A stretch of DNA of 64,000 nt from Phanerochaete sordida (lineage: Eukaryota > Basidiomycota > Agaricomycetes > Polyporales > Phanerochaetaceae): positions 1-64,000 of the forward strand of contig BPQB01000084.1 in the NCBI GenBank assembly GCA_019973155.2, read 5' to 3'. The notes below the pieces were generated by a model. The model saw only the letters and a list, made by a program, of their open reading frames with translations. It made no database searches and was not told the origin of the DNA. A program made the translations under genes and the position numbers. Shown here piece after piece: positions 34,581-47,146 of this stretch. How positions within the stretch are numbered: the first letter of the stretch is position 1; the number at the start of each line of letters is the position of its first letter.

Positions 34581-37500
34581 CTATCTGCTCGCAAGCATCC
34601 TCGACAAGTTGTACGCGGCAGAAATGAGGGTGACGTGGCTGTTAGAGTTGGATGTGAGCGCGGAGCATTCGGCATTGTGCGACGGTACTTACGTGAACCC
34701 CTGGACTGCGTTACCGAGCCTGCAATGAGATAGCATGAGGTTGAGCTGAGCGTGTTGGACGGGACACTTCTACTTACCCGTCGCCGGCCGGAGAAATTTC
34801 CTCTGTGCAGAGCCCGACGTGGTTCGTATACTGCAAGAAATCCTACGAACAAAAGTCTCAGCAGATGACTCCCTGGGCAGTGCGCCTAAAGTCCTACCTC
34901 GAACATGCGGACAGCCTTCGACAGCATCGGCTTGTCGTACTGGCCTGATCTCGCGAGCGCCTCGACACACCTGCGGGGCACAGCGAGATGAGCAACGAAC
35001 GGGACTGGCGAGACACACGGTCGTACCAGAGCGTGCAGAGGCAGAACGTCCCCTCTTCCCCGCCGACGCCGTCCTCCGCCTTCGTGACGTCGTACCGGTA
35101 GACAAGGCCCTGTAACAATCCTCGTGAGCTTTGGCGGACGTGTCCTCACCGCCGGACATACATTCGAGGTCAGCCCGCCGCGCTCGGGCGTCAGCAAGAT
35201 GCGCTTGAGCGTGTTCAAGAAACGGGGGTCGGCCTAGGCGTGCCCTCCGTCAGCGACTGCGCAGGCCAGGGCGGACAAGGGCTGCTCACGGGCGTGGAGA
35301 AGAACACGAGGGGCATGATGAGCAGCGACGAGTCGAGGACGTCGGGCTGCTCGTAGCTCTGGCCGAAGAACTGCTCCTTCTTGTTCCAGCCCTTCTCCAT
35401 GATGTCCTCGTACAGCTGGTCGCGCGCGGTGAGCCACTCCTGGCGCTGCGGGCACGGGAAGGAACGTTTCTCCGCGAGACGCAGGCCTGTGTTCAGCGGT
35501 CAGCGGCAGAGATGCTCAGCGTGTGACAAGAGACGCACCTCGATCTATCGCAACCCTGTAGGCGTAGGGTACAAAAAAGGTTGTGTTGGACCATCTCTTG
35601 GAAAGTGTACAGCGAGAAGCACGTACCACATCATGACCTACAACAACGCTAAGTGACGTCAGTCACCAACCGCTCGCGCTGCACGTACCTTGGAATACTA
35701 TGCAGGGCATCAGCGTCGTACCGGACCCCTGACAAACGGCCAACGCACCACAAAGTGCTTCTTCTCGCCTCGGACCTCCCTGGTTTTGTGTCGTGCATCG
35801 ATCAGACCTGGCGACGCACCATCTGGACGACGCCTCACTGACCAGATTGACCTACCATCGTGCGTTAGTAGGCGGGGTGAGCTTCGCGAGCGGCGACGTA
35901 CAAGTCCTTGTCGTTACGGACTTTGACCACGTCTAGAGCACGCGTGAGCATGATGTGTGCACTCAGAAGGACGAGTAGCTCACAATCAACCCTACAATGA
36001 AAAGTCAGCACCGCGCAAGAGACACGAAAGAACATACGCACAGCTCTCTGACTGCGATCCTATTCTTGGACGTCAGACTTTGCACCCGCGAATCGCCTGA
36101 CTGACGCACCACATATCGTAGCCCTACAATGTCTCAGAAGAGCGATCCAGGTGAGAGGTTCCGTCACTCACCAGCGGTCGCCCGTACTTCTGCCCGAGGT
36201 AAATACAATCCATTCTGTGCTACGTTTAGCCGCCTGCAAGCACAGCTCGACAGCAACACGCACAGTTCTCCGTAGATATCCTACACGCGCGAGTCTCAGC
36301 ACTCAAGTCAGGCAGAATGCACCACGGAGCACGCACGAGTTGGACATGGTCGATAGCCCCGTTGCCGATGCTAGCCGCAGCATGAGACAAACGCAGATGC
36401 CAGCAGTGGGCGCGACGTACCGGACCGGCCGCGAGCCCTTGTGGCCGTCGAGGTGCGAGAGCTCGTCCTCGGGGAACACCTTGCCGCCGTGGATCGTGTA
36501 CATGATCTGGAGCGAGCCGTCCGGGTTCTTGTCCTGCACACGCTTGAAGATGAACTCGAGGTACGCTGCGCGGGCGTCAGCGCCGCTCCCAGTGCTGCGC
36601 GAGGGGGTACCCACCGTTTGCCTCGTGTGTGAACCCGAGCCGGATCAGGGCGTAGAGCGTGAACGACGAGTCGCGGATCCACGACGCACTGCCGAACGGC
36701 GGTCAGCCCTTGCCGTCGACAATGCACTGAAACACGCACCGATAGTCCCTGGAAAGCGATGAGGCTTAAGCTTCTTCGGCACGGCGCATACACTCACCAG
36801 TTACGCGTCCCGCCGATGTATTCAGGCAGGCTGAACGTCGGGCTCGCCACGACGGCGCCGGTCGGCTCGTAGATCAGGAGCTTCAGCGCGAGCGCGCTCC
36901 GGGTGACCGCCTCGCGCCATTGGCCTTGGTAGGTCGACCGCCCGACCCACGAGATCCAGTACGTGTTGGTCGCGTCGAAGAGCTCATGCATGAGCGACTA
37001 AATGGTCGCACGTCATGCCGAGCATTGCACAGTAGCGGGTAATAGACATACCTTCGTCAGCATCGGGTCGTCGGGCGCGCGCAGGTCGGACGCGGTCACG
37101 ATGAGCTCTGAGTAACCCTGTGAGCAGCGTTAGGAGGACGGGCCAGCGCATACGCACTGTCAAACGGCACGCCAAGCTGGTCCGCCCGCTCCTTGCTGGG
37201 CCTGCTCGCATCGGGGTACTCGTGCTTCGGCGGCGTGCGGAGGACGAAAGTCACGGCCTGTCCTTCCACCAGAGTAAACTCACACTGGACGCTGAGGCCC
37301 TTGTGTCCCTTTTTCGTCAGGTCGTACTTCTCGAGCTTGATCTCGGGCTCGGGCACATTGTCGAGCGAAGACTCGGGCACGAAGCGGAGGTCGAGGTCCA
37401 TGTCCGCCTCGGGCGCGCTGAACAGCGCGCGCACGTGCGGCTTCACGTCCGAACCCGGCTTGCACGGGTCGGCCGCGTGCGGGATCGAGCAGTCGACGTC

Positions 37501-38432
37501 GATGTCGAGCGTGTGCGGCGAGCGCGCGTAGTTGAAGGCCGGCGCGCACTCGAGGCGCATCGGCATCTCGCCGCGCACGCACTGTGTCGTGAGGGACCGG
37601 GTTAGCGCATGTACGGACGTGTCTCGGAGCGCGGCGTACCTCGACGCGCCGGACGAGCCATGAGAGCAGTGGTCTCGCGGTGGCACTATGGGGCTGGCGG
37701 GGCAAGAAGTCTGAACAAAGCTACAATCATTCATTCTGCCTGCGGGATGACGGCTATTACGCACCGGTCACGGTCGCGACGCCTTGCTCCCGCATGAACC
37801 TAAGGAGGGCGCCAGGTCAGCAATCACGCGGGCACAAAGCGCGTCGGCCCCATACTTTGTTTGTAGGATCTGGGCCATTCTGTCAGCGTCCGTCCCTAGC
37901 CGCGCGCACACGGCCAGCTTACGTTGGAGTTGGGCAGGTAGTTCTGCTTCGTGGAGAACGTGACTGTGGGGCTGATGGAGAAGTGGCCGCCCTGGGAACG
38001 ATGAGAGCGCGATGGAGGGCGTGTGGCGCAGACCGCACCTTGTCCTTGTCGAGAATGCGCGCAAAGATCGAGGGCGAGTCGAAATTCGGCACGCAGTAGC
38101 TCTCGACTGTGGGGCACGGCCGCTTCAGGTCCAGGCGTCACAGCAGCGAGTGAATGCGCGGGCAAGGTCCGTGCGTGGAGTGCCGCGCACGGTCCCATCG
38201 TGGCAGGAGGGGCAGCAACTCACCAGAGCCATCGATGCTAACCTACACGCCAAGGCTCAGCTGACCAGCGTGCGTAACGCGTTGGGAGCACTCACCAGCG
38301 CCGCAGTCCTCAGGTTCCCGATGCTGCACGCCGCAGTCAGCACACGCGTGCGGGCAGGGCAGGGCACACGCACAGTCCGTGGTCTCCGATGGAGAGGTAG
38401 CCGCGCTCTTTGGTGGGCTCGACCGCGTTCAT
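34581..38432 (-). CDS. Intracellular GH15 family glycosidase, 33 exons
   Basis: Predicted 696-aa enzyme of the bacterial-type GH15 group (glucoamylase/trehalase-like), without signal peptide. I traced 33 exons, all in phase, from 38374-38432 to 34581-34638. Eleven have 8-19 nt: 38224-38242, 37856-37869, 36740-36748, 36264-36280, 36106-36123, 36043-36059, 35984-35991, 35843-35851, 35689-35697, 35627-35637, 35539-35555. Landmarks in order: [83 protein letters not shown] (Glu-484, likely acid), [12 protein letters not shown], and [20 protein letters not shown] (likely base Glu-661 or 662). Mycobacterial and archaeal relatives include trehalases, so cytosolic trehalose or alpha-glucoside breakdown is plausible. 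Confidence 0.9.
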
Positions 38433-39803
38433 GGCGCCGCCGGTGGAGAGTGAGGGAGCCAGCTTGGATGTTTGTCACGGCACCGCGGGCACCGTCGTCG
38501 ACTATATATGCAGCGTTGTCGTGGAAAGAGGGAGAGAGCGGTCTGTTCCCGTGCTGGTCGCAGCCGGCACGGCGAGGGCGAGGCGACCGTGTATGTCATC
38601 ATCGCCCTTGCCGCCCAAGCCCGCGTACGCCACGCCAAGATCGCCGATCCAGCAGATCCTCGAGATCCAGGGGCTCCTCGTCGCGCGCGGGCCAGAGTGC
38701 CAGCCGCGACGATGCGGCACAAAATACAGGAAAAAAACGGCAGCGTGCGGGGAGGCGGCGAGGGGAAATCGCGTCCACAGGCTGTCAGGCCGGCCCTCCG
38801 GGCAAATAGGCGCACTCGGCTCGAGGCACCGGACGCGGGCTTTGGCGGAGGAGGCGAGGACCCTGCGCACACCGCGTACTGCTGCCGTACACCCCAAGCG
38901 TGCCTTGCGTGGCCACGGCTGCCGTTATGGCTGCAGCTGACCCGCCGCTGGGCGCCGCACGCGGGGGCCAGGCTCGCTGGCGAAGCCGCGCGCAGAAGCA
39001 CGGGCAGGCGACGAGGGTGCAGTGCTACGTACCGCATTCTGTCAGCCATGATGAAGCAAGAAGATGTCATTATGCGCGAGATGAAGGCCTATGAAGCGAC
39101 GCGCAGGGCATCTGAGATCCTCCCCGTTCATTTGCCCATGCTTCATGAACGCAGATCGCTCATTCGACGACCGTGCTCGCGTGAGTCGCCCAACGGCGTC
39201 GTAAAGGGTCATAAAATCGTGTGCAATTGCGTAGCAAATCGTAAGCGCGTGAACATCCGAACCATGTACCTAGTGTATCTAGTTCGTAGTCTACTCGTAA
39301 GGACCGTAAGACGGGAAATTGTCCGCAAAGCTAGTGTGCTAGTGTGCGAAAGCAGAGCTGGAAAACGTGACGAGGCAAATATAAACAATAAACACATGTG
39401 CTACACGGGGTATCAGGAGCACGGAGATGAACTAGAAAATGAGTACGGTAGTGGATTAGAGGTATCGCAGAGGGTAGACGAGACAGCGCACGGAGTGTCG
39501 GAGCTGCTCCGGATATGTGAAGAGCAGCAAATCGAAAGATGGAAACGGAGATAACGAAACGAGACGCGACAGCCATAGAACACAGATGAAGGCGGAGCTG
39601 CGATCCATCCATCAGTATCATGACGACCACGAAGGAGATGAAGGCTGCTCACCAGTACTATCTACAGGGTATTAAGTGGCAACGGCAATGTCGGTAAGAT
39701 AACCTGACCACGATGCACGTCAATGGAATCCGAATCCGAAAGCAGAGGAATAGTGTGAATCAGATAGCGCAAGGGGGGTCCCCAGCGAGTCCGAACGGCC
39801 CAT
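38433..39803. other. Intergenic region, no gene supported
   Basis: About 1.4 kb between the GH15 promoter and the 3' end of the RING gene. A long plus frame (38472-39554) is open, but its composition changes along its length and it has no recognisable motif. I treat it as non-coding. Confidence 0.45.
38503..38509 (-). promoter_or_regulatory. TATA box of the GH15 gene
   Basis: TATATA on the coding strand, about 72 bp upstream of the ATG at 38432. Confidence 0.45.
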
Positions 39804-41407
39804 CTACGATGGGGTCGCGGAGACCGGGGTTTTGTACCGGAGCGGTGCGCGCAGCGACGCAGCCGCGTGGGCTTGGGAGATCGTGCGAGAGCGAGGCTGT
39901 GATGGCGGGGGCGGAGGCGACTGCGGCGAGGGCATGTAGAAGCCGCCGGAGGGAGGGCTCGCAGACTCGAAGTTCGGCAGCCACCGCTGGATGAGCTGCA
40001 CGCGCTTCGCATCGCGGTCCTTCTGCAGCATGTCCTTTTGAATTTGGATCTCGTCCGCACTCGACCCGCTTGACGTCGACCGCACCATCTTCATCGGCGA
40101 CGGGGTCGAGACGGAGAGCTTCCGAGACGGGGAACGAAGCTCGGGGCGTGCGGGTGACGCCGGCGTCCCTGACCGGATGGCCGGTGTGAACGAGCGGTGT
40201 GGGATGCTGCTCGGTTGCACGGAAGCCGACCTCGTGTGCAGCGGACTGGGAGCGATCCGGGACGTGAGCGGAGAATGTACGGCAGGGGCGTGGCTGTACG
40301 GCGTTGGCGATGTCGGCGAGGTAGCCCGGGACCGCGGATCAGAAGTAGAAGATGTAGGAGACGTGGGAGCAACCGTTCTGGGACGGGTAGGTGAAAGAAG
40401 GCCACCATTTTGCAGAGAAGCGAAAGACTTGGGAGGCGGAGTCGATGGCACGTCGAGCATCGGGGCGTTTGACCTGACCTTCAACTTACTCATTTCAGCG
40501 CGAGCCGACTGATGTTCCTGAGCAAGCTGAGAGTATTCGGCGCGCTAACGGAGACGAGTCAGATATAGCTAAACATAACACTCTAGCTGGCGAATCACGT
40601 ACCAGACTGACAGCGGCGAAGGATCATCAGCATCAATATGAAATGAAACTGTTGAGCTACACACCTGCGAAGCTCAGACTCAAGCTTGTGTCTCAATCTA
40701 TCGGCCTCTTCGAGCTGGCGGGTCAACTGCGTCTCGGTTTGCTTGGCCGCCTTCGTGGCCTCGGAGTGGGCGTGATAGTTCATGAGGATGGCACGAAGCA
40801 GCGCAGCACTGAGCTCGAGGGATGAAATCTGGATGGAACGGCTCCGTCAGCAACGCCGGCCCATCGAGTCAGGATCTGACTGCGCACCTGCTCCCGTGGC
40901 TTCGCCTTCGCCGACGACGTCAGCCAGTCTTGCAGCTCCTTGTGAAGCGTGGAGACCTCGTCGACAGAGCACTTCTTCCCCGCCACTCGCGCAACCTTGA
41001 ACTCCAGTCGCTTTGCTTGTTCCCTTGATTTCAGACCTGCTGAAAGGGTATCTTCGCCGTCAGATTCGACGATCACGTCGTGCACGCCGTTGGCACCTCC
41101 GCGTGGGGTGGACCAACCGCTGCTGGTAGGAGTGTAGTCGACACGCATGATGCGGATGCCGTCGTGGGTGAAGGTGTCTCGGCAGAATGGACAACATGGG
41201 GCACGTCTTGTAGAGCTTTTCTCGATGATGTTGTTGCAGCAGTTCAGACATAGGATGTGTCCTGCACGGGGAAGTGGATGCGGATGAGAACAATGGACTC
41301 GAAGCTCGGGGGCATTACTTACCGCAAGGAATGGAATGAGGATAGTTGTGCGGGCCGTACTCTTCAGCACAGACGTCGCAAAGCGACCCGGGGCTAAGGG
41401 CGATCAT
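39804..41407 (-). CDS. RING-finger protein, probable E3 ubiquitin ligase
   Basis: Predicted 455-aa protein. Exons: 41323-41407, 40888-41261, 40665-40828, 40603-40606, 39804-40544. An N-terminal C3HC4 RING uses Cys-10, 13, 28, His-30, Cys-33, 36, 52 and 55. A coiled coil follows (LTRQLEEADRLRHKLESEL, then AEYSQLAQEHQSARAEM, about residues 170-225), and the C-terminal half is Ser/Pro-rich and low-complexity. The best in-phase model needs a 4-nt exon (TCTG) between two 58-bp introns inside the coiled coil; the alternative is one 142-bp intron from a weak gtagct donor. Substrate unknown. The start ATG at 41407 sits nine codons before the first zinc ligand. Confidence 0.84.
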
Positions 41408-44400
41408 AAGGAGCGACCTTTCGTGAATGTAGCTGAAGGGAGTGAGGGAATGTCATTAGAGGTTTCAATAATCACAAGAGACCGTATTTATAACGGACTG
41501 GGCCAGTGCGGCCGCGAGGTGCCGAGAAGGAACTGCCTGAATCAGACTCTCAAACAAACGCACAGCCTGCGCATGCCAAATTTTTCTGTGCCCTTTGCCC
41601 TCCTGCGCACACGAGGAGGTCGCGAGGACGGAATCGTTGACTCACTTCCTAGGTCTTTTGTGGTTTTCTCCACCAGGTTCAGTCCGAGTCGTCTCTCCAC
41701 TCTTCGCGCGTCGTTCAGAGGCGAAGGTGCGGCGAAACCATGTAGAGTTTTCTTGCAGGAGTAGTGTTCAGAGAAACGAAGAACAACTGAAAAACCTCCT
41801 CTCTGGTCTGAGCCCCAGAGGATTTGGTTTGCAAGACGACTCGGACGGGTGGTCGAGGGTGCGGGGAACGTTGGGGAAGAACACGAAAAAGCTTCCGCGA
41901 GCGAATTGCCCGACACAAGCGTCGGTAAATTCAAACCCCGCCTGATGTCCGCCATCACGGGTTAGGGTTTCAGGTACCGGCGAGCTTTTACCGCAGCCCT
42001 TCGCATGCCCGGAAGTTATCTCCAAACCGCCACCTGTAGCCGGGCCTTGTTCGCGTCGGTACCAAAAAACATGAGGTGTGTCGGCTGAGACTGAAGGATC
42101 ACGCAGGAGAATGCACCCGAGACGGTGAGTCGTGCGCCACACTGCAGAGAGTCATGATTGATCATCTAGTCACATTCAGTCAGCAGGCGATGCATGTAAT
42201 CTTTGTTCATTAACGTGCGTACAGAACTTTATAAAGATCAAGTTTGACGTATGCCGTAGGCGAAATGAGTCTATTGGTGCTCCTCTGTGAAGCATGTTCG
42301 CTCCAAGCATACGCAAGCTGCTGCTGCATTAGCGTCCATAGCCGAAACCAACGTGCAACAGGGCCTCTTCTCGGCTCTGTCCCTCTCTGAGCCATGGGTC
42401 TGGCACATTCTCGCGCGATGTGTCTACCGTTCGGTTCTGCGATCGCCCCTGTCGCCAGTTAGTCCCCTCTACCCGCCAGACAGCTGGGGCGCGCCATGTG
42501 TAAGTCCCCCTTTACTTCCCAACCGCCTTCTCATTTACCTCCACGTACCACGCAGTTGATGTTCTAATGACACTGTATGTCAAGATATAGGAGACATACT
42601 CCACCTCTCATCCACGGACGGACCTACCACGACGCAATCGATACGACCCACGGTTCTCATTGACCGCCACCGACGCTCGTGTTCGTGTTGCATGGTTCGT
42701 GCGAAAACAGCGCAAGCATTGCCTCCTCGCATCCGAGATAATCAGCGTGGCCACTCCGACACGCCCTGCATGCCCGCCACATGCGGCCGAAGCTTCCGGC
42801 TATGTAAAGGATCGCCCTGTCTATCGTGACGTAGCCGCACAAGGCAACACCGCAAGCCACGTTCTCAGACCTGCAAGATCTCGCATCGATAATCTCGACA
42901 AAACGGGAACCTCCCTTCAGAGATCCACGGTTCCGTGTCCCTACCAGGGCGTCCCGGTCGCGCTCCAGCGTTTGCCGGCTCGCTCGCTTCTCCGACACCA
43001 CCGTCTCTGTCGTCAATGCAGGCTGTGCATTTCCTCGTCTCAGCGTGGAATCGTATCATAGCCAAGGCTGTTCCATCTTCGGCAGCACGTAGGAGCAACG
43101 TGTCAGTGGTTCCGACATGTCCGCCTCTGCGCGTTACGTTACGGCGAAGGTCAATACAAGTTTTTGACACCCCGATGCTCTGCGCTCCTGACATTCACTA
43201 CGGTCTGGACTTGCCTTCATGAACGTCCCTAGACTTTCAAGTCCAATTCATGCCCAACAATTTGTCGGCTGCGTCATGCAGGGCTCGTCGTCGCGGCCTG
43301 CGGGGGATCCGCGGCCTGCGCGCCGCCGCTCGCCCGATGCGGCATGCGAGCACAGAGCGCATGAGCCCAGGGTAGATGCCCAATGCGCGACACGTGTAGG
43401 GCACGCTCATCTCTTTGCCTGCACAGGCACGCCTTATCTCTGCTTTAGCGAGGGCGAGTCGTCCTTATCGTCGCTCCCGGCGTACTATGCGCGTGCGCGC
43501 GACGCGCATCGCGGGAAATTGTGGGTAAGGACCTTCGTATCAGCCTGCGGCGGGCGAGCGACTGTACAGAGGTGAATCACAGGGCAGCGGACATGCCGCG
43601 ATGTACGTCCCTGGCAACTATTCTAGTCTTGCGTTGTTACGACATTCCGTCTTCAGCTTCGAGTGTCCGGCATCGCCATGTAATACCATCGTGTGACCCC
43701 ACGTTGCAGGATGTCAAGCTGACTGTGTACGTATCGCTCTGCGACAGCGGCAATTGAGTGTCTTGCGATCTTCACTTCTGCGTTGTGTATTATATGATAC
43801 ACACGATGCCTCGAAAGTTCGATGTCTTTGAGAGGACTGTCACTGTCTCGTTTCTGTCTCACCAGCAGTAAACCCTTGAACCTTCGTCCATATACGTCGT
43901 CATGCGATCGTAATGTGCCTAGGTCTCATAAAGCCATATCGCCTGGGTCACCCTGAGAGGTGACATAGTTGCCGTGGTACAGAGCGCAGTATCACCCTAA
44001 CTGTCCCTGAACAGCGCGGTGCGTCAAGAATTTGTCTCGTTTATCACCAGGATGCTTTTCAGCTCGTACAGCAGAAGATCGTGTACCATGCGACGAGATT
44101 CTCTCTCATTTGCTGGAAGAGATCGTCTGCAGCATCATAACATCAGCTTCAATGAAGCACTTTCACTCGTGACGTCCTCCTAGCTCCATAAGGGTTCGAG
44201 GTAACTACTCAACAGTGCTATACGCTTACAGTTGTCCTGATTTAATCGCATGCAGTCAACTGTGAAGGCAGATCGAAGTGAACAGCGGAATATAGTCTGC
44301 ATGGGTATATAAGCTTAGGAAGTTGTAACGACTGTGTGCATATAGTCTTGTCAGATGGGATATGTCTGTGGCTCGGGCTTCAGCCAGAAGTGTATGGCCC

Positions 44401-44454
44401 TTTCCATTTTTTCTGCATGAAATTCTCATAAGAAATCCCGCTACGGATGGCAAC
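41408..44454. other. Longest gene-poor stretch of the window
   Basis: About 3.05 kb with no frame that carries a family motif or splices to one. A single TTAGGGTTT occurs at 41962-41970, too little to call telomeric. Long non-coding RNA genes or a decayed gene cannot be excluded. Confidence 0.45.
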
Positions 44455-46413
44455 TTAGCCAGAACTGACCTCTGCATGGTCCACCGAATCAGTTTTGCTC
44501 TCGATCGCGGTCTGGATCTGGACCTCGAGCAGACGCTTCATATGGGCCGTCGTCAGATTTCATAAGACCTCCACGACATGGAATACGCACCGCTTCGCTA
44601 TTCGCGCTCAAAGGTTGGGCAGCTGACCGATTAGGCGAGCTGACAGCACTCAGCGGAATCGACACTAGGCCTCCTGATCCTTTGGCGAATCCACGTAGCC
44701 TCTCGCGAGCATTCAGCGTACCCAAGAGGGAGTTTAGGAAGACTGAGACAAGATAAGGCAGCGGAGTATTCGGAAGAGGGTGGGACGTACGCTTAGGCAA
44801 GACGAAGTAGAAGGCGATGAAGACGAAGTTCGAGGGCATGACAGCGTACTGGTAATCGCGATAGTCAGCAGCCGTTGGTCTGGGAAATTATCATCTTACC
44901 GTCACGAGGACGCATATCGCGCAGAGGCTACCAAAGCTCGTCAATCCGGCCATGCGCACAGGAAACTCGGCTAACCTAGTTAAGACACCGGTGTTGACGC
45001 TGTATATCATCAATATCCGTACGATAGAGTCCGTCCTAGAAAGAGGTGAGCATAGACCACATTAGAACGCCGCTGTATGCTGACCGTCGCACGCCTGTCC
45101 TACGCTTCGCAAGGAAGTAACATAGCGACAGGGCGATGGTCGTGTCCGCGATGACACCCGTGATAAACGCGGTGTACAAGATCCACTGCAAACCTCATCA
45201 GCCTCACGAAATTGTCGGCAAGCAGGAAGACTGACCGAAATATGGGCGAAACCCGCGTATGTTCCAATTTGGAGACTGCACAGATTGCTTAGCTTTCCGT
45301 GTACCGCGGAAGACGCGCTGGCTATTTACCCTCGTATCGGAAATGCTAAATTGCACGTCAGCAATGCGGGGACCAGAGTCAGAGCGTCCGCCGAGCTCAC
45401 CGATGCTGCACGCTAAAAGGTGCTTCAGCGCACTGTATACCCCTCTGTACTACAGCACATGGGCTTACCGAAGCAAAGGAGAGAAGGCACGATCTATGAA
45501 ACGTGGGATTAGCTGGATTTTCCGTTAATAAAACGTGTGACGTACGATGGCAATCAACAAGAGCCGCTTCCCCTGGCTCACTATCCAACGAGGTCAGAGA
45601 TATATTCGCTCGGACATAGTTCACCACGCCCACCTAACCATACCCTATATGCGAATATCCTGCAGCGAAGCTTAGCATTGGCGCAGACAGGACATCACAT
45701 CGTACACACCCTCGGACCGTGACATCGCTAATGCCCTGGTGTCAGTAGTGAAATTCAGTGAGGGGACGGGTAAAGATTGGATATGTGGCGCACTGTGACT
45801 ATAACATGTGCCTGTCGCCAAGTCAACTTCTAGATACTGACACGCTGGGCTGAGTAAGGTTCTCACCATGATGGTCCTGTGGGCTGCCTCGTCACCAGCC
45901 AATACGAGGGTAAGTATTTGTCGGGCTTACTTCGTGACGTCCAGCATTGCAAGGGGATTGGCGAAGTTAGTGACGGCGTAGAAGTAGATGGTGTGGCAGA
46001 TAAGGGCCAGATGTAGGCTGTCGAGCACCCTGTGATATTCTCAGATGACGTGCGGAGAAGGGAACCGTCGTGCAAGGCGCACCATAAGAACGAGACCTGC
46101 GGCTGGGTCAATGGTCACACGAGGAAACGTGGCCCGTGTACTTACCAAGGAGCGTAAGACGACGCCGTCGTTGAAATGGGTGAAGAATATGTACATCTGG
46201 ACGTTGGTGAAGCCAAAGAATCTGCGCCTGGAGTGAGTGGCACCCAGAGGCAGACATAACACAAATGACGAACACAGCCGCGAGTATATTTCCTATCGGG
46301 ACGCGTCAATGCCGCGGCATCTCGACCGAGGGATTTTGCGACGCACCGATGTATGCTGCACCGAGCGTATTATCAAGGTGCAGAGCTGGCAATGGGGCGC
46401 AAGGATCGGCCAT
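44455..46413 (-). CDS. Seven-helix membrane protein, DUF6534 type, 19 exons
   Basis: Predicted 323-aa integral membrane protein of an Agaricomycete-expanded family with GPCR-like topology; function unknown. Exons in order: 46347-46413, 46274-46292, 46146-46221, 46083-46096, 45931-46029, 45867-45876, 45800-45829, 45710-45735, 45634-45659, 45546-45580, 45469-45493, 45330-45345, 45236-45275, 45085-45185, 44976-45035, 44900-44936, 44791-44848, 44591-44742, 44455-44535. Family strings: LDNTLGAAYIGNILAA, FFGFTNVQMYIFFTHF, GISDVTVRGIFAYRVW, WILYTAFITGVIADTTIALSL, RTDSIVRILMIYSVNTGVLT, AVMPSNFVFIAFYFVLPKLF and NSLLGTLNAR. Helices alternate with short loops, and a hydrophilic tail follows. Exons around 45800-45880 (introns of 37 and 64 bp) are the least certain. 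Confidence 0.83.
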
Positions 46414-47146
46414 CGTGAACTAGGACACGCAAGGGCGAGAGCAACCTGCAATACTGCGAAGCCCCATCTGTGGTTAAATAGCGCGTTCACCTGGTGCATG
46501 GCATGACTATTCTCACTGTCGAGTGTACACGCGAAGGCGGGTTCGTGGGAACGGCTTTAGGGGTATTGGACGACGGACTATATCTCCACAAGTTCCTCCG
46601 GGACATCGTGGGACGGAGCACCTGGAGTGATATGCGCTGGAAGCAATCGGCAGCACGGCCAGACAGAAGTGGTAGCTGCTTCCTAGAAGGTCGGTAGGCG
46701 ATCCTCCAGCCGAGTTAACCGACAAACGAAGGCTTAGCCTTGTTAGGGTGCCAGAGTGTTCGTAGGGCAGCCAAGCGTACCGCGAGTAGCCGGGCTGCTC
46801 TTAGACGGGGAGTGAAATTGAAAGTCAACGACGGACTCTGTACTGACTAGGTCGGCTGCCACTGGATTTGCTCCCTCATCGACATGTCATGTTCAAGAGA
46901 TGGGCGAGTATATGTAGCCAAGGTTCCTGGGCGCGTGGACCACAATGATAAAAGGTTTCGGACCCGATTGCGTTTGAGCTCTGCACATCAGTCCGACTTC
47001 GTGTGCCTGCCCACCTACTATCACCGTTGCATTTTGCGACTGAAGGGGATCCGACATTCACACTGGTTGATTGTGACTTCCCAGCATAAGACAGGTAATG
47101 ACAGTTGCGAGGTAGGAGTTACGGTACATGAGCACACGCACCCAGA
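46414..47146. other. Intergenic between the DUF6534 gene and NOP4
   Basis: About 730 bp, promoter of the DUF6534 gene and 3' side of NOP4. No gene seen. Confidence 0.45.

Noticed and set aside
38472..39554. 360-codon plus-strand ORF upstream of the GH15 gene
   Set aside because: Composition shifts along its length, no family signature, and it overlaps the GH15 promoter.
41962..41970. TTAGGGTTT, telomere-like
   Set aside because: A single copy in the middle of ordinary genes; telomeres need tandem arrays.
45382..45386. 5-nt microexon CATCG in the DUF6534 gene
   Set aside because: Including it breaks the reading phase into the next conserved exon; a single 123-bp intron (45346-45468) keeps frame.
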